Positions 16,863 through 25,772 of a stretch of DNA of 57,739 nucleotides are shown one piece after another; the first letter of the stretch is position 1, and each line of letters begins with the position of its first letter. The notes under the pieces were generated by a model. That model had not been told where the DNA came from. It made no database searches and worked only from the letters and a program-made list of their open reading frames with translations. A program made the translations under genes and the position numbers. Source of the stretch: Planctomycetota bacterium (GTDB lineage: Bacteria > Planctomycetota > PUPC01 > JACPCR01); assembly GCA_027625095.1 (NCBI GenBank), contig JAQBXN010000040.1:1-57739 (forward strand), given 5' to 3'.

Positions 16863-18872
16863 ATGGTAACTCTGATGAAACTCGTACGCATATTTCAAGA
16901 GACCTGTAAACGGAATGTTTCTGATAGCCGGAGGTCTGCCTTGACGAAGATCTTCTTCCTGGCTGTGCTTCCGTGTGCGGCAATGGTAACCGTTACTGTT
17001 CTACAGGCATTGGCTGGGAGCATGCAAATTATAGGAGGCGCGTCGGTAATCCTTATATCTCTTCCCTTTGGACTATATGGATATTCACAAGCATTCCCAG
17101 ATGAAGATATAGACTTGTTCTTTGCACTGCCCGCAGGGCTGTTGATTCTTCCAGTCCCGATCATTGCACTGTACGTAACTGGATTCCTTCTCAACGAGTG
17201 CATCTGGCTCTGCACTATATTTGCTCTGGGCCTGACGGCGTACGGGGTGCATCAGAGATCATTTACGAGGATCAGGAAGCTCACAGTCTACGACGGCCTG
17301 GCAATAGGCCTTGTGTGTATTGCCGTTGTCTTGTGGTCATACGACTACGTTTTAGAACCCTATATTTCTGATACTGGAAGGCTCTACTTTCCGTACCACA
17401 AAGATGCCCCTGTTAATTCGTCACATATATGGAAATTCGGGCACCTCAGATATCCCGATGGATTCAGCGGACCTGGCCTGGCCCACCGTCCTGACTTTAT
17501 CTACCACTATGGCGCCTATATCCTTGGCGCCTCATACAAGGCGATTTCCGAAGCAACAGCAATAGACTGCTTGCTTCATTTCGTCATCCCACTCGGCTAC
17601 TTTTGCAGTAATTGCGTGGCCTACGGTCTGGCAGCAAGATTTTGGTCGTCCAGAGCTGCGATTGGGTCGGTGGTGGCCATAAATTTCTGTCCAGACCCTG
17701 CGGCGTACGGGGGAGACTCTTTCTTCTCATATCATTGGTTGAATCACATTACACCGAATATGAATTACTCGATTGCAGCGTTACTGCTCTCCGCATATTG
17801 CGTGTCGCGTTGTTGTATCGCTTTTTCATTTCGACTTTTTCTAACAAGTATCGTCCTCTCGTTCCTGTCTGTATTTTACAAAGCGCAATTCTTTGTGGTT
17901 GCCGGACCTTCCCTCGCTGTCATTCTGTTCTTTAGTTTTTTCCTTGAGAAACTTAAATTTTCAGTTAGAGCCTCATTCCTGATTGTGTCTGCTCTTACTC
18001 TGTCTGTCGTAGCCTCCGCATGTCTAGTCCCGCGGCTTGGCGTCGACCTTGCGATAAACCGAGAACTGCTGAATCGAATCCTGGGAAACTCACTTGAGAC
18101 GCCGATAAGTTTCTTCGCACTTATCTTAGCCGCCGTAAAACTAATTCATTTTACATTCGGCGTATCAATCGTCGGCGTCTTCTGGGCGATTCGCCAGTGG
18201 CGTATGCCATACGCTCGTTTCACGTGTCTGTGTTCACTAACTTATCTGGCGCTCTGCACGATTGTCACCATAAATAGTCAGGGCAGGATGGAGTTCGAGC
18301 ACCGACCTCTGGTCCTGACATACTTTGTAGCGATGGGATTTCTGGGGGCAAGCATCACAAGCCTTGCTTTCGTTGCCAGGGTGCCGAAGCGTATCAGGTA
18401 TTGGGCGTTTGGATCTGTAGTAACAATGGGATTATGTTGGACTTTTTACCAAGCGCCTATTTCAAATCTCATTCATGAGGACCAGATGAGTCAGGTGGAT
18501 ATTCATCCAGACCTCTACGCTGCATGTTTATTTTTGCGAGACCATTCTCCGCGAGAATCCGTGGTGATATGTGAGGCAGTTTTTAAGTTTGAAGAGTTTG
18601 CTCTCTCTGAAAGGTTGTTCTACATGAACTCCCACAGGAGCAGTGGGTGGGACAGAAAGTTTAAGCGTCATTTAGAGACTTATTACTCGAGGGCGAGCTT
18701 TAAGGAAATGTTTTTTGGTCAGCGGGACATTCCTCGCGTTCGAGAGATGGCCCGAGCGGAGGGGATTCGATTTGTGCTTCTTTGGGATCGTGAAAGATTG
18801 CCGTGGTGGGATGGCATGAAGAGTGAATTAGTATTTGAGAAGGGCTCGGTAGCGGTGTACCAAATGTGGTGA
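16863..18872 (+). CDS. Polytopic membrane protein, GT-C-like, unknown
   Basis: A 669-residue protein with perhaps 12-14 transmembrane helices and a hydrophilic C-terminal domain of about 130 residues. SHIWKFGHLRYPDG and LAHRPDFIYHYGAYILG form a large extracytoplasmic loop before a helix-rich core, an outline seen in GT-C glycosyltransferases and related polyprenol-linked enzymes, but no DxD/DE motif is convincing. I do not recognise the family. ATG 16875 is an alternative start. Base and codon use are visibly more AT-rich than in neighbouring genes (many TTT, ATA and TTA codons), suggesting transfer. The product may take part in surface-polysaccharide assembly, by analogy only. Confidence 0.7.
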   Translation: MVTLMKLVRIFQETCKRNVSDSRRSALTKIFFLAVLPCAAMVTVTVLQALAGSMQIIGGASVILISLPFGLYGYSQAFPDEDIDLFFALPAGLLILPVPIIALYVTGFLLNECIWLCTIFALGLTAYGVHQRSFTRIRKLTVYDGLAIGLVCIAVVLWSYDYVLEPYISDTGRLYFPYHKDAPVNSSHIWKFGHLRYPDGFSGPGLAHRPDFIYHYGAYILGASYKAISEATAIDCLLHFVIPLGYFCSNCVAYGLAARFWSSRAAIGSVVAINFCPDPAAYGGDSFFSYHWLNHITPNMNYSIAALLLSAYCVSRCCIAFSFRLFLTSIVLSFLSVFYKAQFFVVAGPSLAVILFFSFFLEKLKFSVRASFLIVSALTLSVVASACLVPRLGVDLAINRELLNRILGNSLETPISFFALILAAVKLIHFTFGVSIVGVFWAIRQWRMPYARFTCLCSLTYLALCTIVTINSQGRMEFEHRPLVLTYFVAMGFLGASITSLAFVARVPKRIRYWAFGSVVTMGLCWTFYQAPISNLIHEDQMSQVDIHPDLYAACLFLRDHSPRESVVICEAVFKFEEFALSERLFYMNSHRSSGWDRKFKRHLETYYSRASFKEMFFGQRDIPRVREMARAEGIRFVLLWDRERLPWWDGMKSELVFEKGSVAVYQMW

Positions 18873-18953
18873 TCTGTTGCAGTTCCCAACGCATAGCGGC
18901 TTGGTCCTTCGCGCTTGGCAGGAATGCAGCTACTTCTCGACTGTCTCAGGCGA

Positions 18954-19982
18954 TCACTTCCTGATTTTTACCACTCTTCCTGATTTTACTGACTTTGCTT
19001 CTTGCCAGCAGAGGTCCAGTGCAGCACGCGCTCCCTCCCCGGATAACGCGACGGGATCGGTACCCTTCTCAATGGCATTTACGGCGTATTTGAGTTCGCC
19101 GACAAACGCGTCGACAGGATCGGTGGACTTCAGCTTTGGCTGCGTCACTTTGCCATGGTGGTCGAGAAGTGTCAGCGGTGTATTGCCCCCGTAAAGCAGG
19201 CTGGCCTTCTCCATATAAATTTCGAAACCATGTGCGAATGGCCGACCCCTCTGGCAAATGCCTCCACTGGCACAGGAAATGTTCAGATTAGGGCGGTCAT
19301 TGTAGATGTACTGGGTGGTGACGTATTGAAGGTAATCGCCGCCAGCCAGGACGCCGCGAGAGAAAACGGCATCGGGGACACCGCACATCAACTGGATGAA
19401 ATGCGTGTCATGAATGTGGAGATCAATGCCTGGCCCGCCGGACTTGGACAGGTCAACAAGGTCGGGTGACCAGTTTGGCTTTGAGATGATTCGGTGAAGG
19501 TGTCCGCCGAGGAGTTCACCATACCTGCCGCTACTGACAGCATCGTAGGCATACGCAAACTCCGGAAAGAACGGTAACACGTGTGCGACCATGAACAGCT
19601 TGCCTGACTTTTCCGCGGCCTCAGACATCTCGTTGGCTTCCTTCATTGAGACGGAAATTGGCTTTTCAAGAAGGACGTGCTTGCCTGCTTTGAGCGCCTT
19701 GATGGTCACCTCTTTGTGCAGATGGCACGGCAAGCAGATGTCTACCATGTCGATATCGGGGTCAGCCAGAAAGGCGTCAACGTCTTCGTAGGTGTTTACC
19801 TTTGATAGATCTACATGTTCGCCCCGCCGACCGAAATTACCTTGAATCATGGTCCAGTCTCCGGCCAGCTTTTTCGGATTCCGCGTGCAGATAGCGGTCA
19901 ACTTCGCATTCCGGATACGCTGTAGCGCCTGGTAGTGAGTCCATCCCATAAACCCGATGCCGATGATGCCGATACGAACCAT
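18954..19982 (-). CDS. Gfo/Idh/MocA family oxidoreductase
   Basis: A 342-residue dehydrogenase. Residues 3-17 (RIGIIGIGFMGWTH) form the Rossmann nucleotide site. VLLEKPISVSM carries the EKP motif with its catalytic Lys, and DLHIHDTHFIQLMCG carries the D-x-x-x-H active-site pair (DIHDTH type). A strong AGAGGAGA lies about 8 bases before ATG, so the start is firm. It is likely a myo-inositol- or sugar-dehydrogenase relative; the substrate is unknown. It is distinct in sequence from the other two Gfo/Idh genes in this window. The convergent neighbour at 18872 ends 81 bases away. Confidence 0.92.
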   Translation of the reverse strand: MVRIGIIGIGFMGWTHYQALQRIRNAKLTAICTRNPKKLAGDWTMIQGNFGRRGEHVDLSKVNTYEDVDAFLADPDIDMVDICLPCHLHKEVTIKALKAGKHVLLEKPISVSMKEANEMSEAAEKSGKLFMVAHVLPFFPEFAYAYDAVSSGRYGELLGGHLHRIISKPNWSPDLVDLSKSGGPGIDLHIHDTHFIQLMCGVPDAVFSRGVLAGGDYLQYVTTQYIYNDRPNLNISCASGGICQRGRPFAHGFEIYMEKASLLYGGNTPLTLLDHHGKVTQPKLKSTDPVDAFVGELKYAVNAIEKGTDPVALSGEGARAALDLCWQEAKSVKSGRVVKIRK

Positions 19983-20470
19983 TGTGTGTCTCCTCTAATA
20001 AGTTTTGTTGGCGCAGGCTTCCAACCTGAAACGGGCGATTCTAAGACCCAATGTGCTGCTATGTAAATCTCAAGGCAACAGATCAACGCTCCTGGATGAC
20101 TTTATTTATATCGAGAAAGACCCTCCAGATACATTTAGTTCTCCAAGATCCCAAGAGTCATTGGGATCAGCTAAGGGAGCGATTTCGAAAGTGGTTTCCG
20201 TTCGCTCATTGTTCGCATCTTCAATCGGTTTGGCGGGCATTTATATCCAACTCCTGTTGTTTACCTGTCCCCGTATCCCGGTATGAAAGTCCATGTCCTG
20301 ACCATGACAAATTGTCTGTTTCCGGGGCACCGGTCTCGATACCGCAGATGGAAACAGGCGTAAAATCGTCGCCTCTTTCTTCCCGACACATTCTTCCTGA
20401 CGCGGCCGTGGGCCGCAAGCATAGACAGGCCTCGGATGAAGAGGTCGCGAATTTGAGATCCCAAACATCC

Positions 20471-20500
20471 GCAGTTTCTTCATCCGCGGCCCCCTTCATC
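20471..20500 (-). repeat. Dispersed 30-bp repeat, copy 1
   Basis: Read on the minus strand this 30-mer matches 41250-41279 at 27 of 30 positions (shared core GGGCCGCGG flanked by GATGAAG and GAAGA-ACTGC). A partial forward copy (GATGAAGAGG-CGCG) lies just upstream, starting near 20436. Both full copies are intergenic, ahead of large forward genes. Confidence 0.6.
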
Positions 20501-20618
20501 CGGTGTTCTCTTTTTGTTCCTCTTATTTGAGTTAAAGAGGCCGCTTCAGACTCTAACCCTTTTCATAAACACCATTTGTCAGCGAATTCGGACTTCGTGC
20601 TTTTTTTCACGAATTCAA

Positions 20619-20647
20619 TTGATTATTAGATTTACGGTGGCTAACAT
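20619..20647 (+). promoter_or_regulatory. Candidate promoter of the nuo operon
   Basis: TTGATT (20619-20624) and TAACAT (20642-20647) are separated by exactly 17 bases; each matches the sigma70 consensus at 4 of 6 positions. Transcription would start near 20654, about 58 bases before the proposed TTG start of nuoA. Confidence 0.4.
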
Positions 20648-20711
20648 TCCGCGCATCTATCGGCAAACTCGGCTTCAATCCTGCATCTTCGCCACTTCGG
20701 AGCTCCCCCAT

Positions 20712-21080
20712 TTGGGTACCGAAACTCTTTCGCTGGTTGTCATCTTCATTCTGGCAATCTCTATCCCTATTGTATTCATGATCTTGTCTTCACTTTTGGG
20801 GCCGAAGCGCCCGAATAAGGACAAGCTGGAACCGTATGAATGCGGGATTGATTCTAAGACCGACACACAGAAGCGATTTCCGGTCAAATTTTATCTGGTG
20901 GCAGTGTTCTTCATTCTTTTCGATATCGAAGTTGCCTTCCTTTACCCATGGGCTGTGAATTTTAAGACATTGACTTTGGAGCTTGGAGTGGTGCCGTTCA
21001 TGAGCATGCTGGTATTCATTATGTTCCTCGGTGTAGGGCTGCTCTACGTCATAAAGAAGGGGGCGCTCAGATGGGATTAG
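20712..21080 (+). CDS. nuoA: NADH-quinone oxidoreductase subunit A
   Basis: A 122-residue, three-helix membrane subunit of complex I. Residues 37-47 (RPNKDKLEPYECG) are the conserved NuoA loop with Glu and Cys, followed by FPVKFYLVAVFFILFDIEVAFLYPWA, the family core. The frame is open back to 20514, but that extension is not NuoA-like. TTG 20712 gives the normal length and has GGAG (20699-20702) 9 bases upstream. No ATG lies at the right place, so the start is a reasoned choice. First gene of the operon; its end overlaps nuoB by 10 bases. NuoA helps form the quinone channel with NuoH and NuoJ. Confidence 0.92.
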   Translation: MGTETLSLVVIFILAISIPIVFMILSSLLGPKRPNKDKLEPYECGIDSKTDTQKRFPVKFYLVAVFFILFDIEVAFLYPWAVNFKTLTLELGVVPFMSMLVFIMFLGVGLLYVIKKGALRWD

Positions 21081-21607
21081 AAAGTATTTTCGCCAATAAG
21101 GGCGGCTTCCTGTCCATGAAGTTTGATGAGTTGATCAATGAGGTGATTAACTGGGGACGCAAGAATTCCATGTGGCCGTATCCGTTCGGGACAGCCTGCT
21201 GCGCCATCGAGTTTATGGGCGTGGTTTCTAACAAATTTGATATCAGCCGATTCGGCGCAGAGCTGGTTCGATTTTCGCCCCGGCAGGCAGATGTGCTGAT
21301 CGTTGCCGGTACAATCTCATACAAGATGGTGCCCGTATTGAAGAAGGTTTATAACCAGATGTCTGAGCCCAAGTGGGTGATTGCCATGGGGGCATGTGCC
21401 ACGTGTGGTGGCTTTTATGACAACTATGCAACCCTGCTGGGTATTGACCAGGTTATCCCGGTGGATGTCTATATTCCAGGCTGTCCGCCCCGGCCTGAGG
21501 CGTTCCTGGACGGTATCGTCAAGCTGCAGGAAAAAATTGAGGGCGAGCGGAGCACTCAAACTTACGCCCAGCCTGCTCCGAAGGAACTGGTCCAGATAGA
21601 AACCTGA
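21071..21607 (+). CDS. nuoB: NADH-quinone oxidoreductase subunit B
   Basis: A 178-residue peripheral subunit that carries cluster N2, the last iron-sulfur cluster before quinone. The ligands are the tandem Cys in GTACCAIEFMG, the Cys in MGACATCGG and the Cys in IPGCPPRPE. WPYPFGTACC and RFSPRQADVLIVAGT are family phrases. The ATG overlaps the end of nuoA, giving translational coupling; ATG 21116 is a possible alternative start and would remove an N-terminal stretch. It precedes the nuoCD fusion by 33 bases. Confidence 0.97.
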   Translation: MGLESIFANKGGFLSMKFDELINEVINWGRKNSMWPYPFGTACCAIEFMGVVSNKFDISRFGAELVRFSPRQADVLIVAGTISYKMVPVLKKVYNQMSEPKWVIAMGACATCGGFYDNYATLLGIDQVIPVDVYIPGCPPRPEAFLDGIVKLQEKIEGERSTQTYAQPAPKELVQIET

Positions 21608-21640
21608 AACGCGCGGGCAAGCGGCCTGCTTAAATGAATC

Positions 21641-23404
21641 ATGACCACTGCTGTTGCTGAACCTGCTACTGAATGTCTTACAGTTCGACGGTTGAAGGAA
21701 GAATTTCCGGATGCCGTGGAATTCGCGCACAGCTTCCGCGGCGACGAAAGCGTGCTCGTGGATAAGGACAAGATTGTGGATGTCCTGACATTCCTGAAAA
21801 ACGATAGCGAGCTCGATTACAACTACCTTATGGATTTGGCCGGCGCCGACCATCTGGAGCTCGGAGTTGACTACCCGGAGCGCTACGAGGTCGTCTATCA
21901 TCTGCTTTCCATGAGCCGCAACGACCGGATTCGGTTGAAGGTGCGCCTCGACGAGGAAGAGGTCGAAGAGGCTCTCGAAAGCAAATCAGGTGTGCTTGAT
22001 AGTGCCAGCGGTCTATGGGCGGTGGCGAACTGGGCGGAGCGTGAGATTTACGACATGTTCGGCATCCGGTTCAGTAACCACCCGAACATGCGCCGCATCC
22101 TTACTCACAAGGAATTTGTCGGCCATGCGCTCCGTAAAGACTACCCCATCAAGCAGGGCCAGTTTTTATCCGAAGCGGATGACCTGCAGGATGAGCTTGG
22201 AGAATACGCAGCCGAGAGCGAAGATCTGTTCGCCGACTTGATGGAGCTGAACATTGGCCCGGCCCACCCAGCCATGCACGGCACGTTCCGCGTCCTGGTG
22301 TTGCTTGACGGCGAGACTATCGTCAAGGCCGTACCGGAGATCGGCTATCTGCACCGAGCCTTCGAGAAGTCGTCAGAAAAAGGCACGTACACCCAGGTCA
22401 TTCCCTATACAGACCGTCTGAATTATCTCTCAGCACTCAGCAACAACGTGGCTTATTGCCGTGCCGTCGAGAAGCTGCTGGGCTTGGAAATTCCTGAGCG
22501 GGCCACGTTCATTCGGGTCATCATTAATGAGCTCTCCCGCATCATTGACCACCTCGTCTGCGTCGGCACAAACCTGGTCGACATGGGCGCGCTGACCAAT
22601 TTCTGGTACTCGTTTAAGGTGCGTGAGGAGATCTACGAGGTTCTTGAAAGCCTGACCGGCCATAGACTGACCAACAATTATGTGCGTATAGGTGGCCTCG
22701 CGTACGACCTCTATGACGGCTTTTCTGAGCACCTCCGTTCCTGTCTCAGGGAACTTACGAAATCCGTCAATGACATGAAGGGCCTGGTCGCCCGCAACAG
22801 AATTTTCCTTGATCGTACAAAGGGGGTTGCCGCCATCAGCCCTGAAGATGCTATCAGCCATGCGTGGAGCGGGCCGTGCCTCCGTTCAGCCGGCTTCGAC
22901 TGGGATCTGCGCAAGAAAGCCCCTTATGATTTTTACGATGAGTTTGATTTCGATGTTCCCGTTCTTAACGGAGGCGATGTTCACGACCGCATCTTTATCC
23001 GCTTCCTCGAGATCGAACAGAGTGTTCGCATCATCGAGCAGGCATTAGAGCGCCTGCCGGGCGGGCCGGTCAATGCCGACAATCGTTCAGTAGCCATGCC
23101 TGAGAAGCAGGGGCACGAGGGTGTTTACGGAAATATCGAGTCATTGATGAACCACTTCGTCATGGTCTACGACGGCCTGAAGCCTCCTAAAGGCGAGATT
23201 TACTGCGGGTCAGAGGCCCCGAACGGCGAACTCGGTTTTTACCTCATCAGTGACGGTTCGGGGAATCCTTACAGGGCGCGTGTCCGGCCGCCTTGTTTCA
23301 ATATTTACTCCGCCTTTACCAAGCTGATTGAGGGTGGAATGATTGCGGACGCAGTAATTGTGCTCGGTGGATTGAACGTCGTTGCGGGTGAGTTGGACCG
23401 ATGA
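21641..23404 (+). CDS. nuoCD: NADH-quinone oxidoreductase subunits C and D, fused
   Basis: A 587-residue fusion. Residues about 15-180 are NuoC (30-kDa), with the EREIYDMFGIRFSNHPN signature. Residues about 195-587 are NuoD (49-kDa), starting MELNIGPAHPAMHGTFR with the conserved His pair that lines the quinone site, and ending GELDR as usual for NuoD. Fused nuoCD is known from enterobacteria and other lineages. Both parts lack iron-sulfur clusters; they form the Q module with NuoB and NuoI. The next gene, unexpectedly, is an aspartic protease (starts 50 bases later). Confidence 0.96.
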   Translation: MTTAVAEPATECLTVRRLKEEFPDAVEFAHSFRGDESVLVDKDKIVDVLTFLKNDSELDYNYLMDLAGADHLELGVDYPERYEVVYHLLSMSRNDRIRLKVRLDEEEVEEALESKSGVLDSASGLWAVANWAEREIYDMFGIRFSNHPNMRRILTHKEFVGHALRKDYPIKQGQFLSEADDLQDELGEYAAESEDLFADLMELNIGPAHPAMHGTFRVLVLLDGETIVKAVPEIGYLHRAFEKSSEKGTYTQVIPYTDRLNYLSALSNNVAYCRAVEKLLGLEIPERATFIRVIINELSRIIDHLVCVGTNLVDMGALTNFWYSFKVREEIYEVLESLTGHRLTNNYVRIGGLAYDLYDGFSEHLRSCLRELTKSVNDMKGLVARNRIFLDRTKGVAAISPEDAISHAWSGPCLRSAGFDWDLRKKAPYDFYDEFDFDVPVLNGGDVHDRIFIRFLEIEQSVRIIEQALERLPGGPVNADNRSVAMPEKQGHEGVYGNIESLMNHFVMVYDGLKPPKGEIYCGSEAPNGELGFYLISDGSGNPYRARVRPPCFNIYSAFTKLIEGGMIADAVIVLGGLNVVAGELDR

Positions 23405-23453
23405 GAAGGTCGACAACAGTACACTTTGTTCCTGTGGTAATGGAGAAAGACTA

Positions 23454-23831
23454 ATGGGTGCAACTCATGTGACCGTAACAGTGCGGAATCCGCTGGAGCC
23501 GGACAAAACATGGGAAGATCTCTTCCTGGTTGATACTGGCGCGACTGACTGTCTTGTTCCGAGAAGCCGCCTTCGTGAGATTGGAATCGAACCTGATGCT
23601 GAGAGAACCTATGAGTTGGCAGATGGCACTGAACTGAAAATGGATATCGCTGGTGCAAAGTTTGAGTTTATGGGTGAGTCGGTATATTCGACCGTCATCT
23701 TTGGCGACGATAAGGCCGAACCCCTGCTCGGTGTTGTTGCACTCGAATCCGTGGGCATCGAAGTCGATCCAAGAAACCAAAGGCTCAAACGTTTACCAGC
23801 AGTTCGCCTTAAGAAGCTCCAGAAAAAGTAG
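23454..23831 (+). CDS. Retropepsin-like (clan AA) aspartic protease
   Basis: A 125-residue single-domain protein. The active-site motif D27-T-G-A30 follows a hydrophobic strand (DLFLVDTGATDCLVP), and LLGVVALESVGIEVD near the end is the family's second hydrophobic-hydrophobic-Gly element. Length and motifs match the bacterial/archaeal clan AA aspartic protease family (TIGR03698/AF_0612-like, from memory), which must dimerise to supply two Asp. ATG 23454 is chosen over an upstream in-frame start because GGAGAAAG precedes it. It is embedded in the nuo operon, between nuoCD and nuoE, on the same strand with tight spacing, so it is almost certainly co-transcribed. No membrane anchor is seen. The substrate is unknown. 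Confidence 0.85.
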   Translation: MGATHVTVTVRNPLEPDKTWEDLFLVDTGATDCLVPRSRLREIGIEPDAERTYELADGTELKMDIAGAKFEFMGESVYSTVIFGDDKAEPLLGVVALESVGIEVDPRNQRLKRLPAVRLKKLQKK

Positions 23832-23852
23832 ACAACAGAAGATTTACACCTG

Positions 23853-24365
23853 ATGCCATTCGAACTTTCAGCAGACGCTCAAAAACGGATTAACGAGGAA
23901 ATCATCCCTCGTTACCCGCGTAAGAAGTCGGCCATCTTGCCGATACTGTGGGAAATCCAGGAAGAGCACGGGTATATCAGCCGCGAGGGCATGCTTTACA
24001 CCGCTGAGATTCTGGAACTGCCGCCGGCGCACGTCTTCGGGGTGCTGACCTTCTACACGATGTATGAGCAGGAGCCGATCGGGAAATTCCACCTGCAGGT
24101 CTGCCGCACGGCCTCCTGCGAGATCATGGGCTGCAAAGCGATTTCACAGAAAATCAGAGACAAGATTGGGATCGAGTCTGGTCAGACGAGTGAAGACCGA
24201 CTCTTTACGTTCACTGAAGTCGAATGCCTCGCGTCCTGCGAGATAGCGCCGATGATGCAGGTGAACAAGGACAACTACGGGCCACTCACGCCGGAAATTG
24301 TCGACGTTATGCTTGATGAATTGAGAGACCACGGGGAAGCGAAAGCCGCGCAACGATGCCTCTAG
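23853..24365 (+). CDS. nuoE: NADH-quinone oxidoreductase subunit E
   Basis: A 170-residue thioredoxin-like subunit that binds the 2Fe-2S cluster N1a. The Cys ligands are in CRTASCEIMGC and VECLASCEIAPMM. The N-terminal helical part (YPRKKSAILPILWEIQEEHGYI) is typical. It ends inside the start of nuoF (10-base overlap), indicating coupling. It forms the NADH dehydrogenase module with NuoF and NuoG. Confidence 0.97.
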   Translation: MPFELSADAQKRINEEIIPRYPRKKSAILPILWEIQEEHGYISREGMLYTAEILELPPAHVFGVLTFYTMYEQEPIGKFHLQVCRTASCEIMGCKAISQKIRDKIGIESGQTSEDRLFTFTEVECLASCEIAPMMQVNKDNYGPLTPEIVDVMLDELRDHGEAKAAQRCL

Positions 24366-25726
24366 TCATTACCAAGAACTTTGGCCATGAAAATTCCCGC
24401 GCGATAGAAGTCTATCGTGAGCATGGGGGATATGAGACGCTCAAGAAGGCGCTGGAGATGGGGCCCGGCGCCGTTATCAATGAGGTCAAAAACTCCGGCC
24501 TGCGTGGTCGCGGTGGGGCAGGTTTCCCGACAGGGGTGAAGTGGACGTTCCTTGATACCAAGAGCGGTAACCCAATCTATTTCTGCGTGAACGCGGACGA
24601 AAGTGAGCCGGGTACGTTCAAGGATCGTCACATCATGAACAACGATCCTCACCTGCTGCTCGAAGGCATCATCATTTCCTGCTTCGCGGTTGGCAGTCAC
24701 AAGGCATTTGTTTACTGCCGTGGCGAATTTCATCGCCAGATCGAGTTCATGTGGAAGGCGGTAGAAGAGGCCACAGCAGCCGGTTTTATTGGCAAAAATA
24801 TCCTGGGATCAGGTTTCGACATCGATATCGTCATCCACAAGGGAGCGGGTGCTTACATCTGTGGGGAAGAGACCGGACTGCTCAGCTCGCTCGAGGGCAA
24901 CAAGGGCCAGCCGCGCATCAAGCCGCCGTTCCCAGCCATCAAGGGCCTTTATGATTGCCCGACTGTTGTCAACAACGTCGAGACCATCTGCGCAGTGCCG
25001 TGGATTATCGAAAATGGAGCGGATGCATACAAGGCGATGGGCACCGAACGCAGCCCTGGCACGAAGGTTTTCTGTGTCAGTGGGCCGGTGAAAAATCCAA
25101 ATTTCTTTGAGGTCGAGCTTGGCTATCCGCTTATCGATCTCATTAACAAGGAGGCCGGTGGCCTCCGGGACGGTGTGGAGCTGAAGGCCTGCATCCCGGG
25201 CGGATCATCCATGCCGATCCTGACCCCGGAAGAAGTGGCTGTGGCCAAAATGGATTACGAGGCGCTAAACGCGATGGGGACGTTCCTCGGTTCGGGTGGG
25301 ATTGTGGTTATTCCTAAAACGATGTCCATTGTTTCGCTGCTTCGAAACATTGCGAATTTTTATGCACACGAGAGCTGCGGCCAGTGCACGCCCTGCCGGG
25401 AAGGCAGCGGCTGGGTCGCCAAGATATTACAGAACATCGATGCCGGCCGGGGCCGGCACGGTGATATCGAGCTTTTGCACGATCTCTGCGACAACATGCG
25501 AGGCTGGGCACATAAGTTTCATCCGATCCAGCCTTGGTTGAAGAAGGACGAAGGCATGGGCGGTGGCAAGACTATCTGCGTGTTCAGCGATGCGCTTGCC
25601 TGGCCGGTTCAAAGTTACCTTATCAAGTTCCGTCACGAGTTTGAAGAAGCGATCGCCAAGGCGAACCCTTCGGCAGCCGTCCCCGCTGATATCAGCGAGA
25701 GCCGCTCCGTCGCTGCGGCCCATTAG
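24356..25726 (+). CDS. nuoF: NADH-quinone oxidoreductase subunit F
   Basis: A 456-residue subunit holding FMN, the NADH site and cluster N3. GLRGRGGAGFPTGVKW is the FMN/NADH-binding Gly-rich motif, and NADESEPGTFKDRHIM follows. The 4Fe-4S ligands are in ESCGQCTPCREGSGW, with a later Cys ligand. A charged, Ala-rich C-terminal tail of about 25 residues (AIAKANPSAAVPADISE) extends past the usual core. It is a standard complex I NADH-oxidising subunit. Confidence 0.97.
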   Translation: MPLVITKNFGHENSRAIEVYREHGGYETLKKALEMGPGAVINEVKNSGLRGRGGAGFPTGVKWTFLDTKSGNPIYFCVNADESEPGTFKDRHIMNNDPHLLLEGIIISCFAVGSHKAFVYCRGEFHRQIEFMWKAVEEATAAGFIGKNILGSGFDIDIVIHKGAGAYICGEETGLLSSLEGNKGQPRIKPPFPAIKGLYDCPTVVNNVETICAVPWIIENGADAYKAMGTERSPGTKVFCVSGPVKNPNFFEVELGYPLIDLINKEAGGLRDGVELKACIPGGSSMPILTPEEVAVAKMDYEALNAMGTFLGSGGIVVIPKTMSIVSLLRNIANFYAHESCGQCTPCREGSGWVAKILQNIDAGRGRHGDIELLHDLCDNMRGWAHKFHPIQPWLKKDEGMGGGKTICVFSDALAWPVQSYLIKFRHEFEEAIAKANPSAAVPADISESRSVAAAH

Positions 25727-25772
25727 TTCGTCGGGAGGCGCTTTTCCGCTTCTCATATAGCTGGAGTTTTTC

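Larger units (their letters stand above)
19983..20711. other. Long intergenic region upstream of the nuo operon
   Basis: About 730 bases with no convincing gene. It holds a spacer-type phrase CAGGCTTCCAACCTG near 20014-20028, an 11-base palindrome GACAAATTGTC at 20306-20316, a dispersed repeat copy (20471-20500) and a candidate promoter (20619-20647). Confidence 0.6.

Noticed and set aside
20005..20530. Several short frames (up to 159 codons) in the nuo upstream region
   Set aside because: Low-complexity, mutually overlapping on both strands, without RBS; region is repeat- and promoter-containing spacer.
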